Made by a program: the position numbers and the translations under genes. 24,778 bases of DNA from an uncultured Eubacteriales bacterium (lineage in GTDB: Bacteria; Bacillota; Clostridia; Peptostreptococcales; Anaerovoracaceae): positions 1 to 24,778 of the forward strand of contig CADBFL010000003.1 in NCBI GenBank assembly GCA_902793875.1. Reading direction: 5' to 3'. A model generated the notes under the pieces. The model saw only the letters and a program-made list of their open reading frames with translations, had not been told where the DNA came from and made no database searches. This document shows positions 8,498-16,973 of this stretch, in pieces; the first letter of the stretch is position 1; every line of letters begins with the position of its first letter.

Positions 8498-9823
8498 CTA
8501 TCCTACCTCTGTCCCCTCAAGGCTGAACGTCTTGCTCTCTGTTATAAGGACTTTCACCGTTTTTCCCATTATCTCCTCCGGACTTCTGTCAGTCGTGAAG
8601 TTGACGAGCTTGAATCCGTCCGTCCTTCCGGAGACAGTGGTCTCATCGCTGCGGCTGACGCCCTCGGCGATGACCTCGTATACCTTTCCTTTATACTCCC
8701 GGTTTTTTCTGAGGCTGATGCCGTTCAGGACTTCGACCAGCCTGTCGAACCTTTCGTGGCATACATCATCCGGTATCCGGTCTTCGAACTTTGCGGCCGG
8801 AGTCCCCTCCCTCGGCGAATAAATGAAGGTAAAGGCCGAATCGTACTCCACCTTTCTTACTATGTCCAGAGTCTCTTCGAAGTCTTCTTCGGTCTCTCCC
8901 GGGAATCCGACGATGATATCCGTGGATATCGTGATGTCCGGAGCGGCCGCTCTCAGCTTATCGACTGTCGCGAGGTACGACGCCCTGTCATAGTGGCGGT
9001 TCATCCGCTTCAGTATCCTGTCGCTTCCCGACTGGACCGGAAGATGTATGTTATGGCAGAGCTTGCCGCAGGTCCTGAAGCAGTCGATCATCTCATCGGA
9101 GATATCCCTTGGATGCGATGTCATGAACCTGATGCGCTCTATGCCGCTTATATCGTTCACCGCTTTTATGAGATCGGCAAAGCTGTGGCCGGAAGCGTCT
9201 CTGTAGGAGTCCACATTCTGTCCGAGAAGCATTACCTCTTTCACTCCGTCGGCTGCAAGGCCCTTTATCTCGTCAGTTACGGAGCTGAGCATCCTGCTCT
9301 TTTCGCGGCCCCTGGTGTACGGGACTATGCAGTAGGTGCAGAAGTTGTTGCAGCCGTAGGTGATGTTCACAAGGGCCTTGTGGCTGTGCATCCTGACCGG
9401 CTTCATCCTGTCCTCGTCGATCATCGGGTTGTTGTCGACTATCGCGCGGACTTTTTTGCCGGTGCTGATCCTCTCCTCTATCAGTTCGGGAAGCTTCGCT
9501 ATGTTCTGTGTGCCGAATACTATGTCGACCCACGAAAACCTTTTGTTGATCTCATCGACGACTCTCGGCTGCTGAGGCATGCATCCGCATACGCAAAGCA
9601 TGAAGCCCGGACGGTTCTTCTTTACTTTCTTGAACTGTCCGAGCGTCCCGAAAAATCTCTTGTCCGCGTTGTCTCTGACGCTGCATGTATTGATCACGGT
9701 GATGTCCGCCCTGTACGGATCATCGCATCTCTCATACCCCAGCGCCTGAAGGAGGCCGGCGATATTCTCGGAGTCGTGCTCATTCATCTGGCATCCGTAT
9801 GTGATGATATGATAGGTCTTCAT
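8498..9823 (-). CDS. miaB: MiaB, tRNA-2-methylthio-N6-isopentenyladenosine-37 synthase
   Basis: MiaB is a radical-SAM methylthiotransferase that adds a methylthio group to i6A37 of tRNAs reading UNN codons. Its N-terminal cluster cysteines are Cys11 (YGCQMNEHDSE), Cys47 (NTCSVR) and Cys81 (CGCMPQQ). The radical-SAM triplet is Cys158, Cys162 and Cys165. A C-terminal TRAM domain starts near residue 375. The MiaB-specific N-terminus distinguishes it from MtaB and RimO. The frame is open further upstream into plsY, but the ATG at 9821-9823 gives the canonical beginning and the normal length of 441. It overlaps the plsY stop (ATGA) with a GAAGGA sequence just upstream. The substrate-making enzyme MiaA is not in the window, nor is the usual neighbour mutS. 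Confidence 0.96.
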   Translation of the reverse strand: MKTYHIITYGCQMNEHDSENIAGLLQALGYERCDDPYRADITVINTCSVRDNADKRFFGTLGQFKKVKKNRPGFMLCVCGCMPQQPRVVDEINKRFSWVDIVFGTQNIAKLPELIEERISTGKKVRAIVDNNPMIDEDRMKPVRMHSHKALVNITYGCNNFCTYCIVPYTRGREKSRMLSSVTDEIKGLAADGVKEVMLLGQNVDSYRDASGHSFADLIKAVNDISGIERIRFMTSHPRDISDEMIDCFRTCGKLCHNIHLPVQSGSDRILKRMNRHYDRASYLATVDKLRAAAPDITISTDIIVGFPGETEEDFEETLDIVRKVEYDSAFTFIYSPREGTPAAKFEDRIPDDVCHERFDRLVEVLNGISLRKNREYKGKVYEVIAEGVSRSDETTVSGRTDGFKLVNFTTDRSPEEIMGKTVKVLITESKTFSLEGTEVG

Positions 9824-10461
9824 TCCGCGCCGTCCTTCTCTGCGCTTTTTTCGGCCATCCTGTCGGCATTGCCGACGGTAAGAGTCTTCTCTTCTCCGTT
9901 GACAAGCCTTTTGATGTTCTCGGCGTGCGCAAGGATCAGAAAGACAGCGGCTGCTATCGCGAAGTATTTGTATTCTGGCGCCAGGAACCACACGAACACC
10001 GGATAGGATGCGGCGGCAGCCAGCGATCCCACCGACATTTTGCGCGTAACGGCAAAACCGGCTCCCGCGGCAAGCAGGGCCAGAAGAGCGGTCTGCCAGT
10101 TGAGCGCGAGCGCGGCGCCGAAGGATGCGGCCACTCCCTTGCCTCCCTTGAATCCGAATGCCGCAGGGAAGCAGTGCCCCAGGACCACGCCGGCGAATCC
10201 CGCCATTGCGCCGCCGGATCCTGCAATCGCAAAGCCGATCTTTACGGCGACGAAGGCCTTGAGAACATCTATGACGAATACGGCGATGCCGTAGCCGATG
10301 CCCATGGTCCTGATGGTGTTGGTCATGCCCGCGTTGCCGGAGCCTTCTTTACGGATGTCAACGCCCTTGATCTTTCCGAATATTATGGCCGGATTGATGT
10401 CGCCCAGCGCGTAGGCGATAAGAAAGGCGATCGCCAGCTTCCCGATCATTGCTCCGTTCAC
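9820..10461 (-). CDS. plsY: PlsY, acyl-phosphate:glycerol-3-phosphate acyltransferase
   Basis: PlsY is an integral membrane enzyme that transfers an acyl chain from acyl-phosphate to glycerol-3-phosphate, making lysophosphatidic acid. The three family motifs are present in order. These are GSGNAGMTN (residues 40-48, usually GSGNPGATN), GHCFPAAFGFKGGKG (95-109), and HAENIKRLVNGE (179-190). Several hydrophobic segments fit the known multi-span topology. The charged C-terminal tail after about residue 193 looks cytoplasmic and is not conserved. The GTG at 10459-10461 overlaps the der stop and has AGAGGTG about eight bases upstream; an ATG four codons on (10449) is the alternative. Its acyl-phosphate supplier, plsX, lies in the same run about 6.5 kb upstream. 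Confidence 0.95.
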   Translation of the reverse strand: MNGAMIGKLAIAFLIAYALGDINPAIIFGKIKGVDIRKEGSGNAGMTNTIRTMGIGYGIAVFVIDVLKAFVAVKIGFAIAGSGGAMAGFAGVVLGHCFPAAFGFKGGKGVAASFGAALALNWQTALLALLAAGAGFAVTRKMSVGSLAAAASYPVFVWFLAPEYKYFAIAAAVFLILAHAENIKRLVNGEEKTLTVGNADRMAEKSAEKDGAE

Positions 10462-11783
10462 TGTCTTTCACCTCTTTTCTCATTCCACACGAATTTGATC
10501 GATGTTCCCTCGAAGTCGAAGGATTCCCTTATTTTGTTCTCAAGATATCTCGAATACGAAAAATGCATGAGTTCTCTGTCATTGATGCTGAAGCTGAAAA
10601 GCGGCGGCTTTGTGCCGATCTGCGTCGCATAGTAGATCTTGAGCCTCCTGCCCTTGTCCGAAGGCGGCTGCCTCATCATGACGGCGTCTTCGATCACGCT
10701 GTTGAGTTTTCCGGTCGTTATCCTTACCGCCCTTGCATCGGCTATCTTTGAGCATCTGTCGATGATGTCGTACAGCCTGACCTTGTTGAGAACCGAAACG
10801 AAGATGACCGGAGCATAGGACGCAAAGAGGAGCTCGGCCCTGATCTTCCTCTCGTAGTCGCGCATGGTATTGGTCTCTTTTTCGATGAGATCCCACTTGT
10901 TGACGACGATCAGAAGGCCCTTGCCCGCCTCATGCGCATAGCCCGCTATCTTCTTGTCCTGCTCTGTGAGCCCCTCGACAGCGTCTATCATGAGCACGCA
11001 TATGTCGCAGCGCTCGACTGCGGCGACAGCTCTTATCACACTGAATTTTTCTATCGAGTCGCGCACCTTGCTCTTCTTACGGAGCCCCGCGGTGTCGATG
11101 AGCGTGTACTCCCTTCCCTTGTAAGTGAAAGGAGTGTCTATGGTGTCTCTCGTGGTGCCCGCTATCGGCGATACGATCACCCTGTTCTGCTTCGTGAGCG
11201 CGTTCACAAGAGAGGATTTTCCGACGTTAGGCTTTCCGATGATCGCTATGTTGATGCTCTCTTCGGACCCGCCGAAGGCCTCTTCGGGGAATCCGTCGAC
11301 GATGCGGTCCAGAAGGTCTCCGATATTGGTCATGTTGGCCGCGCTTATCGGTATCGGCTCTCCGAAGCCGAGCTCATAGAAATCGTAAATGAGATCGTAC
11401 GCCTTCGAAGGCGCGTCGACCTTGTTCACGACGAGGATAACTTCCTTGCCGGTGCGCCTCAGAAGATCGGCGACCTCGCGGTCCGCAGTCGTGAGTCCTT
11501 CTTTTCCGTCCACCATAAAGAGTATGACGTCCGCCATGTCCATGGCCGTAACGGCCTGATCCCTCATCTGGGATCTTATGGTGTCGTCGGTCTTCACCTC
11601 GATGCCGCCCGTATCGATCACGGCAAACTCCTTGCCGTTCCATTCGGTCTCGGCATAGATGCGGTCGCGCGTGACTCCCGGCACGTCCTCGACTATGGCG
11701 CGTCTTTCGCCCACCAGCCTGTTGAAAAATGTTGATTTGCCGACATTTGGCCTGCCGACTACTGCGAGTATAGGTTTACTCAT
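10458..11783 (-). CDS. der: Der (EngA), double-GTPase ribosome assembly factor
   Basis: Der is an essential GTPase with two tandem G domains that acts in maturation of the 50S ribosomal subunit. G domain 1 has GRPNVGKS (10-17), DTGG (57-60) and NKVD (120-123). G domain 2 has GKPNVGKS (183-190), DTAG (230-233) and NKWD (295-298). A KH-like domain follows to residue 441. The length equals that of Gram-positive Der (about 436). The open frame continues upstream, but ATG at 11781-11783 gives MSKPILAVVGRPNVGKS, the family start. It overlaps the end of ftsY by eight bases. No strong Shine-Dalgarno is visible in the ftsY tail, so expression probably depends on coupling to ftsY translation. Confidence 0.97.
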   Translation of the reverse strand: MSKPILAVVGRPNVGKSTFFNRLVGERRAIVEDVPGVTRDRIYAETEWNGKEFAVIDTGGIEVKTDDTIRSQMRDQAVTAMDMADVILFMVDGKEGLTTADREVADLLRRTGKEVILVVNKVDAPSKAYDLIYDFYELGFGEPIPISAANMTNIGDLLDRIVDGFPEEAFGGSEESINIAIIGKPNVGKSSLVNALTKQNRVIVSPIAGTTRDTIDTPFTYKGREYTLIDTAGLRKKSKVRDSIEKFSVIRAVAAVERCDICVLMIDAVEGLTEQDKKIAGYAHEAGKGLLIVVNKWDLIEKETNTMRDYERKIRAELLFASYAPVIFVSVLNKVRLYDIIDRCSKIADARAVRITTGKLNSVIEDAVMMRQPPSDKGRRLKIYYATQIGTKPPLFSFSINDRELMHFSYSRYLENKIRESFDFEGTSIKFVWNEKRGERQ

Positions 11784-12678
11784 CTTCTTCGAATATTCCC
11801 TCCACGAATTCGTGAGCGTCGAACGGCACAAGATCTTCCATCTTTTCGCCGACGCCGATGAACTTGATCGGCATGTCGAATTCGTCCGTTATCGTTATGG
11901 ATATGCCGCCTCTTGCGGTGCCGTCCATCTTTGTCAGTACTATTCCCGTGATATCCGTGATGCCGCTGAATTCCTCCGCCTGGCTGACGGCGTTCTTTCC
12001 CGTCGTAGCGTCGAGCACCAGAAGATTCTCTCTCGCGGCCTCAGGCCATTCCCTCGAGATGACCTTGCTCATCTTTTCGAGCTCCTTCATCAGGTTTACC
12101 TTGTTCTGCAGGCGTCCTGCGGTATCGCATATGAGCACGTCGATATCGTTGGCCTTGGCCGACTGTATCGCATCGTAGATGACAGCCGTCGGATCCGTGC
12201 CCTCTTCGTGCCTGATGACCCTGACGCCTACCCGGTCGCCCCACATCTGGAGCTGCTCGGCAGCAGCCGCCCTGAATGTGTCCGCAGCCGCGAGCATCAC
12301 GCTCTTTCCCTGCTGAGTGTACATGTTCGCAAGCTTGGCGATTGTGGTCGTCTTGCCGCCGCCGTTTATGCCGATCATGAGGATGATGAGCGGATACTCA
12401 TCGGCCATCCTGTTGCGCTCGCCCTTGTCCATTATCTCTTCGACTATCTTCGCAAGCTCGCGCCTGATCTCGCGCTCTCTGGTATAGTGATGATAGTTGA
12501 TCACTTCGTTGAGCTTTTCGATGATCTTCGCAGATGTATCGATCCCGACGTCGGCCATGACAAGCGATTCCTCGAGCTGATCGAGGAACTCCGGACCGAG
12601 TTCCGGATTATCGTAGACGGCCATCGTGATGCTGTCGATGAACTTCTGGAATGCATTTTTCTTTTCAAATAGAGCCAT
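11776..12678 (-). CDS. ftsY: FtsY, signal recognition particle receptor
   Basis: FtsY is the membrane-associated SRP receptor GTPase that docks SRP-ribosome complexes at the translocon. The 300 residues contain only the N and G domains, without the long acidic A domain of E. coli, as in many Gram-positives. The first 20 residues look amphipathic and could bind the membrane. The G motifs are GINGGGKTT (103-111, more often GVNG[TV]GKTT), DTFRAAA (133-139), DTAGRL (185-190) and TKMDGTARGG. ATG at 12676-12678 has AAAGGGAG upstream in the 38-bp gap after smc. The usual downstream partners ylxM and ffh are absent; der follows instead. Confidence 0.97.
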   Translation of the reverse strand: MALFEKKNAFQKFIDSITMAVYDNPELGPEFLDQLEESLVMADVGIDTSAKIIEKLNEVINYHHYTREREIRRELAKIVEEIMDKGERNRMADEYPLIILMIGINGGGKTTTIAKLANMYTQQGKSVMLAAADTFRAAAAEQLQMWGDRVGVRVIRHEEGTDPTAVIYDAIQSAKANDIDVLICDTAGRLQNKVNLMKELEKMSKVISREWPEAARENLLVLDATTGKNAVSQAEEFSGITDITGIVLTKMDGTARGGISITITDEFDMPIKFIGVGEKMEDLVPFDAHEFVEGIFEEDE

Positions 12679-12716
12679 TTGCGATCTCCCTTTCCGATTT
12701 GTATATTTGCATATAA

Positions 12717-15700
12717 TCAGTCTTCAAAATCGAACTCATCTCCCAGTTTCAGAGACAGCATGCGCGATATGCCCTGTTCAGGCATGGTCACGCCGTAAAG
12801 CACGTCAGCGTGCTCCATCGTCGCCTTCTGGTGCGTTATGAGAGCGAACTGTATGTTTTCGAAGTGCCTGAGGTAGTCCGAGAACCTCTCTATGTTGACC
12901 TCATCGAGCGCAGCCTCCACCTCGTCGAGTATGACGAACGGAGTCGGCTTGGCCTTGAGTACAGCGAACATCAGCGCTATGGCGGTCAGAGTCTTTTCTC
13001 CGCCGGAGAGCAGATTGATGTTCTTGAGCTTCTTGCCCGGCGGCTGAGCCGTTATCTCTATGCCTGATTCAAGCGGTCTTGTCTCATCCTCAAGACGAAG
13101 CTCCGCATAACCGCCTCCGAAAAGCTCTTTAAAGGTCTCCTCGAAGTTGACCACGACCCTGTCGAAGTTCTCCTTGAACTTTGTCTTTATGGTCCTGTCC
13201 ATGTTCGAGATGATATCGTTCAGCTCGGCCATGGCCTTTGAGATATCCGCCTCCTGGGCCGTCATGAACTCGTATCTCTTGCTGACTGCCTTGTATTCTT
13301 CGATCGCCCCGATGTTGACGTCTCCCAGCTCGGCGAGCCTGAGCCTTATCTCTCTCGACTCCCTGTTGCCGGAGGTGATCGCGAAGTCCTCGTCTCTCAT
13401 GTCGACGGCCTCGGCGTAGCTTACCTCGAACTCGTTCCAGAGCTTGTCCTTCTGCGTATCGAGCAGGGTCTCGTTCTTTGCGGTCTTTATCTCGAGTTTG
13501 TATCTCTCGTCCCTGATCTCTTCGAGCTCCTCCCTGTCTTTCTTCTGCTGCGCAAGAAGCTCGTCGTTTTTGTTCCGCGTGTCTTCGATCCGGGCGGATA
13601 TGCCGCTGATCTTTTCTTCGAGGGCCGCCTTTTCGGCTGTGAGAGCCTTCTCCCTGTCGCCTGACTCCTCGCCCGTAGCGGTGAGCCTTTCGACGGTCCC
13701 GGTGAGTTCGTCGCGGGATTCCCTGTTTTCTTCGAGCGTGGATTCGAGCTCGGTGACGCTGTCTCTGACGCGCTCGATCATCTCGTTGCCGGCGAAGAGC
13801 CTCGATTCGCTCTCGCCGATCTTCACCTTGAGGGAAACGATCATCTCATTGTCCTCTTCGATGAGCGGCCTGAGCTCTTCAGCTTCCTTCATGAGCTGCT
13901 CGACCTTCGCCTCTTTATCGGAGTATTCGTTTTCGGACTCCTCGATGCTCTTCCTGTGGCCTGCGATCATCTCCTCGGCCCTTGCTATGTCCGCATCGAT
14001 GGTCTCCATGCCCGATCTGTACCTCTCGGCCGCGCCTTCGTCCTCCTTTACAAGGGCTTCGGCGTGGTCCCTGTCGGTCCTGAGCACATTGCCCGCTATG
14101 TCGAGCTCGGTTATCTCGTTTCTGAGAGCGTCTCTCTCGCTTCTGAGCTGAGTCCTGGCAGCTTCTTCTTTCTCCTTCGCGTCTGCAAGTTCGGCCGTCT
14201 TCTTCGCGAATTCTTCGATCTGCCTGCTCAGCGAGCTGATCTCCTTCTTTCTGTCAAGCAGATTTGCCGTTCTGTTCCTGAACTTTCCGCCGGTGATGGC
14301 TCCAAAGGCGTTTATGACCTCTCCTTCGACCGTGACTATCCTGAATCCGCCGATGTTCATCTTTGAGATCTTCACGGCATTGTCCATGCTGTCTGCGATG
14401 ATGACCCTGCAGAGAAGATAATCGACTATCTCTCTGAAGCGGTCTTCGGTATCCACCATGCCGGAAGCGAGCCCTATGAAGCCGGCGGCATTCTTCACGC
14501 TGCCGTCGAGCGCTATCCTGTCGGCCTTCACGGACGCGACGGGAAGGAATGTCGCTCTTCCCGAGCTGCTTGCCTTGAGCCATTCGATGGCCTTCATAGC
14601 CGATGCGTCGTCGTCGCACACGATGTTCTGGAGGTTTCCGCCGAGAGCCGTCTCGATGGCGGTCTCGTAGCCGTTCGGCACCTTTATGATGTCCGAAACA
14701 GTGCCGATTATGCCCTTGCGTCCGCCGGACATCACGGCCCTGACGGCGTTGTTGTAGCCTTCGTAGTTGGCTTCCATCTCCTGGATGGTGCTCCTTCTTG
14801 CTATGGCCCTGTTGGACTTTACGGATATCTCGTCCGCCTCGGCACTGATCCTGTCGATGTTTGTTGCAACCGATATAATGTTATCGGAAACCTCATCGAG
14901 TCTGTCCTTCTTTTTCTTCAGCTGCGCTTCGTTTTCGGCGATCTCATCTTCGATCCTCTTCAGATTCTCTCTGTTTCCGTCGCCCGCGCCGCCTCTGTTC
15001 TCGAATTCCTCGGTAAGGCTTTCCCTGCGCTCCTCAAGGGTGGTCATGTAGTTGCTCAGGGTCTTTATATCCGCGTTCTTCGTTATGTTTTTATTATTGA
15101 TCTCGATGAGATCGTTTTTGAGTTCTTCGATCTCGAATGCTATCTTCGAGGATCTTCTGCTGTCTTCGTTGTATCTGACCACAGCGCTGTCGAGTTCGGC
15201 CCTGACCTTGTCGACCTCGTCGTTCATGGCCTTTTCGCCCTCTTCGAGCCTTGCGAGTTCGGCTCTTTCCTGTTCGAGCCTTTCTTCGGCGATCCTGCAT
15301 TCCTCATCGAGCCTTGCGAGCTCTTTTTCGATGTTCTCGAGGCGCTCGCGGTTGAGCCTGCCGCCGCTCGTGATGACGGCGAGTTCGTCGATGGTCTCGA
15401 GCAGGCTCGCATTGGCCTTCGAATACTCATCGGAAAGATCTATGTCTTCGTCTCTCAGGCTGTCGATCCTGCTGTCCGTCTCTTCGAGCCTCGCAGCGGT
15501 CTCCTCGATCCTCTTCTGCATATCTTCGAGATCGGCCTTTCCGGCCTCTACGCTCGACTCGAGATTTCCGAGGTTATGCAGGATTATGTTGATCCCCAGA
15601 TACTTGTATCTGTCTCTGAGGCCGATGTACTCAGTCGCTTTTTCGGAATCCTCCCTGAGACCTCCGATGCGCCCTTCGATCTCGGCGATGATGTCTTTTA

Positions 15701-16271
15701 CCCTGTCTAGATCGACAGCCGCTGCCTTCAGCTTGTTCTCGGCCTCGGTCTTTCTGCTCTTGTAGAGCACTACGCCCGCGGCCTCCTCGAATATCTGGCG
15801 CCTGTTTTCGGGCCTTGTGCTCACGATATCCGCGATCTTGCCCTGGCCGATGATCGAATAACCCTCAACGCCTATGCCTGTATCCATGAAGAGCTCGCGG
15901 ATGTCCCTGAGCCTGCACTGATTACCGTTGATCATGTATTCGCTCTCGCCCGAGCGGAACATGCGCCTTGTGACGGCGACCTCGTTGTACTCGAGCGGAA
16001 GTATCCCTTCGGAATTGTCTATCACCAGCGTGACCTCGGCCATGCCCTTCGGCTTTCTGGTCGCGGTGCCGGCAAATATGACATCCTGCATCCTGGAGCC
16101 CCTGAGCTGACGTGAGCTCTGCTCGCCGAGCACCCATCTCAGAGCGTCCGAGATGTTGCTCTTGCCGCTGCCGTTAGGGCCTATGATACAAGTCACGCCG
16201 TCATTAAGTTCAATGCTTACTGGGTCCGCAAAGGATTTGAAGCCCTGCATCTCTATTCTCTTGAAGTACAA
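12717..16271 (-). CDS. smc: SMC, chromosome condensation/segregation ATPase, TTG start
   Basis: SMC forms the dimeric core of the bacterial condensin (with ScpA and ScpB) that organises and helps segregate the chromosome. The protein has 1184 residues, the normal length. Walker A GPNGSGKS is at 31-38. A first coiled coil is followed by a hinge (about 505-660, with the glycine-rich SGGRKGIIG) and a second coil. The C-terminal head has LSGGEK at 1088-1093 and Walker B DE at 1116-1117. The start codon is TTG at 16269-16271; it directly follows the rnc stop TAA, giving (M)YFKRIEMQGFKSF, the canonical SMC N-terminus. AGGGAG at 16280-16285 is eight bases away, at good spacing. The first in-frame ATG would cut into the conserved first strand, so TTG is preferred. 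Confidence 0.97.
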   Translation of the reverse strand: MYFKRIEMQGFKSFADPVSIELNDGVTCIIGPNGSGKSNISDALRWVLGEQSSRQLRGSRMQDVIFAGTATRKPKGMAEVTLVIDNSEGILPLEYNEVAVTRRMFRSGESEYMINGNQCRLRDIRELFMDTGIGVEGYSIIGQGKIADIVSTRPENRRQIFEEAAGVVLYKSRKTEAENKLKAAAVDLDRVKDIIAEIEGRIGGLREDSEKATEYIGLRDRYKYLGINIILHNLGNLESSVEAGKADLEDMQKRIEETAARLEETDSRIDSLRDEDIDLSDEYSKANASLLETIDELAVITSGGRLNRERLENIEKELARLDEECRIAEERLEQERAELARLEEGEKAMNDEVDKVRAELDSAVVRYNEDSRRSSKIAFEIEELKNDLIEINNKNITKNADIKTLSNYMTTLEERRESLTEEFENRGGAGDGNRENLKRIEDEIAENEAQLKKKKDRLDEVSDNIISVATNIDRISAEADEISVKSNRAIARRSTIQEMEANYEGYNNAVRAVMSGGRKGIIGTVSDIIKVPNGYETAIETALGGNLQNIVCDDDASAMKAIEWLKASSSGRATFLPVASVKADRIALDGSVKNAAGFIGLASGMVDTEDRFREIVDYLLCRVIIADSMDNAVKISKMNIGGFRIVTVEGEVINAFGAITGGKFRNRTANLLDRKKEISSLSRQIEEFAKKTAELADAKEKEEAARTQLRSERDALRNEITELDIAGNVLRTDRDHAEALVKEDEGAAERYRSGMETIDADIARAEEMIAGHRKSIEESENEYSDKEAKVEQLMKEAEELRPLIEEDNEMIVSLKVKIGESESRLFAGNEMIERVRDSVTELESTLEENRESRDELTGTVERLTATGEESGDREKALTAEKAALEEKISGISARIEDTRNKNDELLAQQKKDREELEEIRDERYKLEIKTAKNETLLDTQKDKLWNEFEVSYAEAVDMRDEDFAITSGNRESREIRLRLAELGDVNIGAIEEYKAVSKRYEFMTAQEADISKAMAELNDIISNMDRTIKTKFKENFDRVVVNFEETFKELFGGGYAELRLEDETRPLESGIEITAQPPGKKLKNINLLSGGEKTLTAIALMFAVLKAKPTPFVILDEVEAALDEVNIERFSDYLRHFENIQFALITHQKATMEHADVLYGVTMPEQGISRMLSLKLGDEFDFED

Positions 16272-16973
16272 TTAATACTCTCCCTTCGTGAGCGCGTCCT
16301 CTGCCGCTGCCTGTTCGGCTCTGGCCTTGCTGCGTCCGGATCCCTTTCCGAGCGCCCTGCCGTTCATCGTGACCTGCACGGTGAATACCTTGCTGTGATC
16401 GGGCCCGGACTGATCCGTTATCTCATATGCTATCTTCACGTTTTTATCCTTGTCCTGAAGGATCTCCTGAAGCTTTGTCTTATAGTCCTTATTGAGCTTG
16501 CCCTCGGAAGCCATGCGTATCCGGTCTCCGAGCAGCCTCAGTATGACTTCGCGGCAGGCTTCGTAGCCGCCGTCCATGATGATCGCTCCCATGAGGGCCT
16601 CGAAAGCGTCGGCGAGTATGGAAGGCTTGCGTCTTCCCCCGTTGGCTTCCTCGCCTCTGCCGAGGTACAGGTACTCTCCGAGCCCCATCCCCGATGCGAC
16701 GTCTGCAAGCGTGTCCTCGCACACCACATCCGCCCTGCATCTTGAAAGCACTCCCTCGTGGGCGTCCTTCATTATTACGAACAGCTCCGTTCCGACGACT
16801 GCGTCCACAAAAGCGTCGCCGATGAATTCGAGCCTCTCGTTGTTCATCTCATATCCGAGCCTGTGTTCGGAAGCGTACGAGCTGTGAGTGAGCGCTGTCC
16901 TCAGCAGCCTTTCGTCCGAAAAACAGTATCCGGTCATGTCGTTTAATCTGCGGTGATCCGCGGCTTTTGCCAT
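16272..16973 (-). CDS. rnc: Ribonuclease III
   Basis: RNase III cuts double-stranded RNA, including rRNA precursors and antisense duplexes. The 233 residues form an N-terminal endonuclease domain and a C-terminal dsRNA-binding domain (about 164-231). The signature NERLEFIGDA supplies acidic residues Glu46, Glu49 and Asp53, and ADAFEALMGA supplies Asp122 and Glu125. The RNA-binding domain shows DYKTKLQE and the conserved basic/alanine end SKARAEQAAAEDAL. ATG at 16971-16973 abuts the plsX stop codon with no spacer. The stop TAA abuts the smc TTG. In many Bacillota acpP lies directly upstream of rnc; here it does not. Confidence 0.97.
   Translation of the reverse strand: MAKAADHRRLNDMTGYCFSDERLLRTALTHSSYASEHRLGYEMNNERLEFIGDAFVDAVVGTELFVIMKDAHEGVLSRCRADVVCEDTLADVASGMGLGEYLYLGRGEEANGGRRKPSILADAFEALMGAIIMDGGYEACREVILRLLGDRIRMASEGKLNKDYKTKLQEILQDKDKNVKIAYEITDQSGPDHSKVFTVQVTMNGRALGKGSGRSKARAEQAAAEDALTKGEY
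16280..16285 (-). promoter_or_regulatory. Shine-Dalgarno site for the smc TTG start
   Basis: AGGGAG lies inside the last codons of rnc, eight bases before the TTG at 16271. With the TAA-TTG junction it supports initiation at the rare codon by ribosomes finishing rnc. Confidence 0.6.

Noticed and set aside
9824..9991. Upstream extension of the miaB frame into plsY
   Set aside because: Arg-rich nonsense in the plsY region; the canonical MiaB start lies at 9823.
7271..10006. A 911-codon open frame on the plus strand opposite cls, miaB and plsY
   Set aside because: Its translation resembles no family, while the minus strand carries three well-conserved genes with all catalytic motifs. It is a codon-bias shadow of G/C-rich third positions.
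11784..11831. Upstream extension of the der frame into ftsY
   Set aside because: The canonical Der N-terminus begins at 11783 and the extension overlaps conserved ftsY codons.
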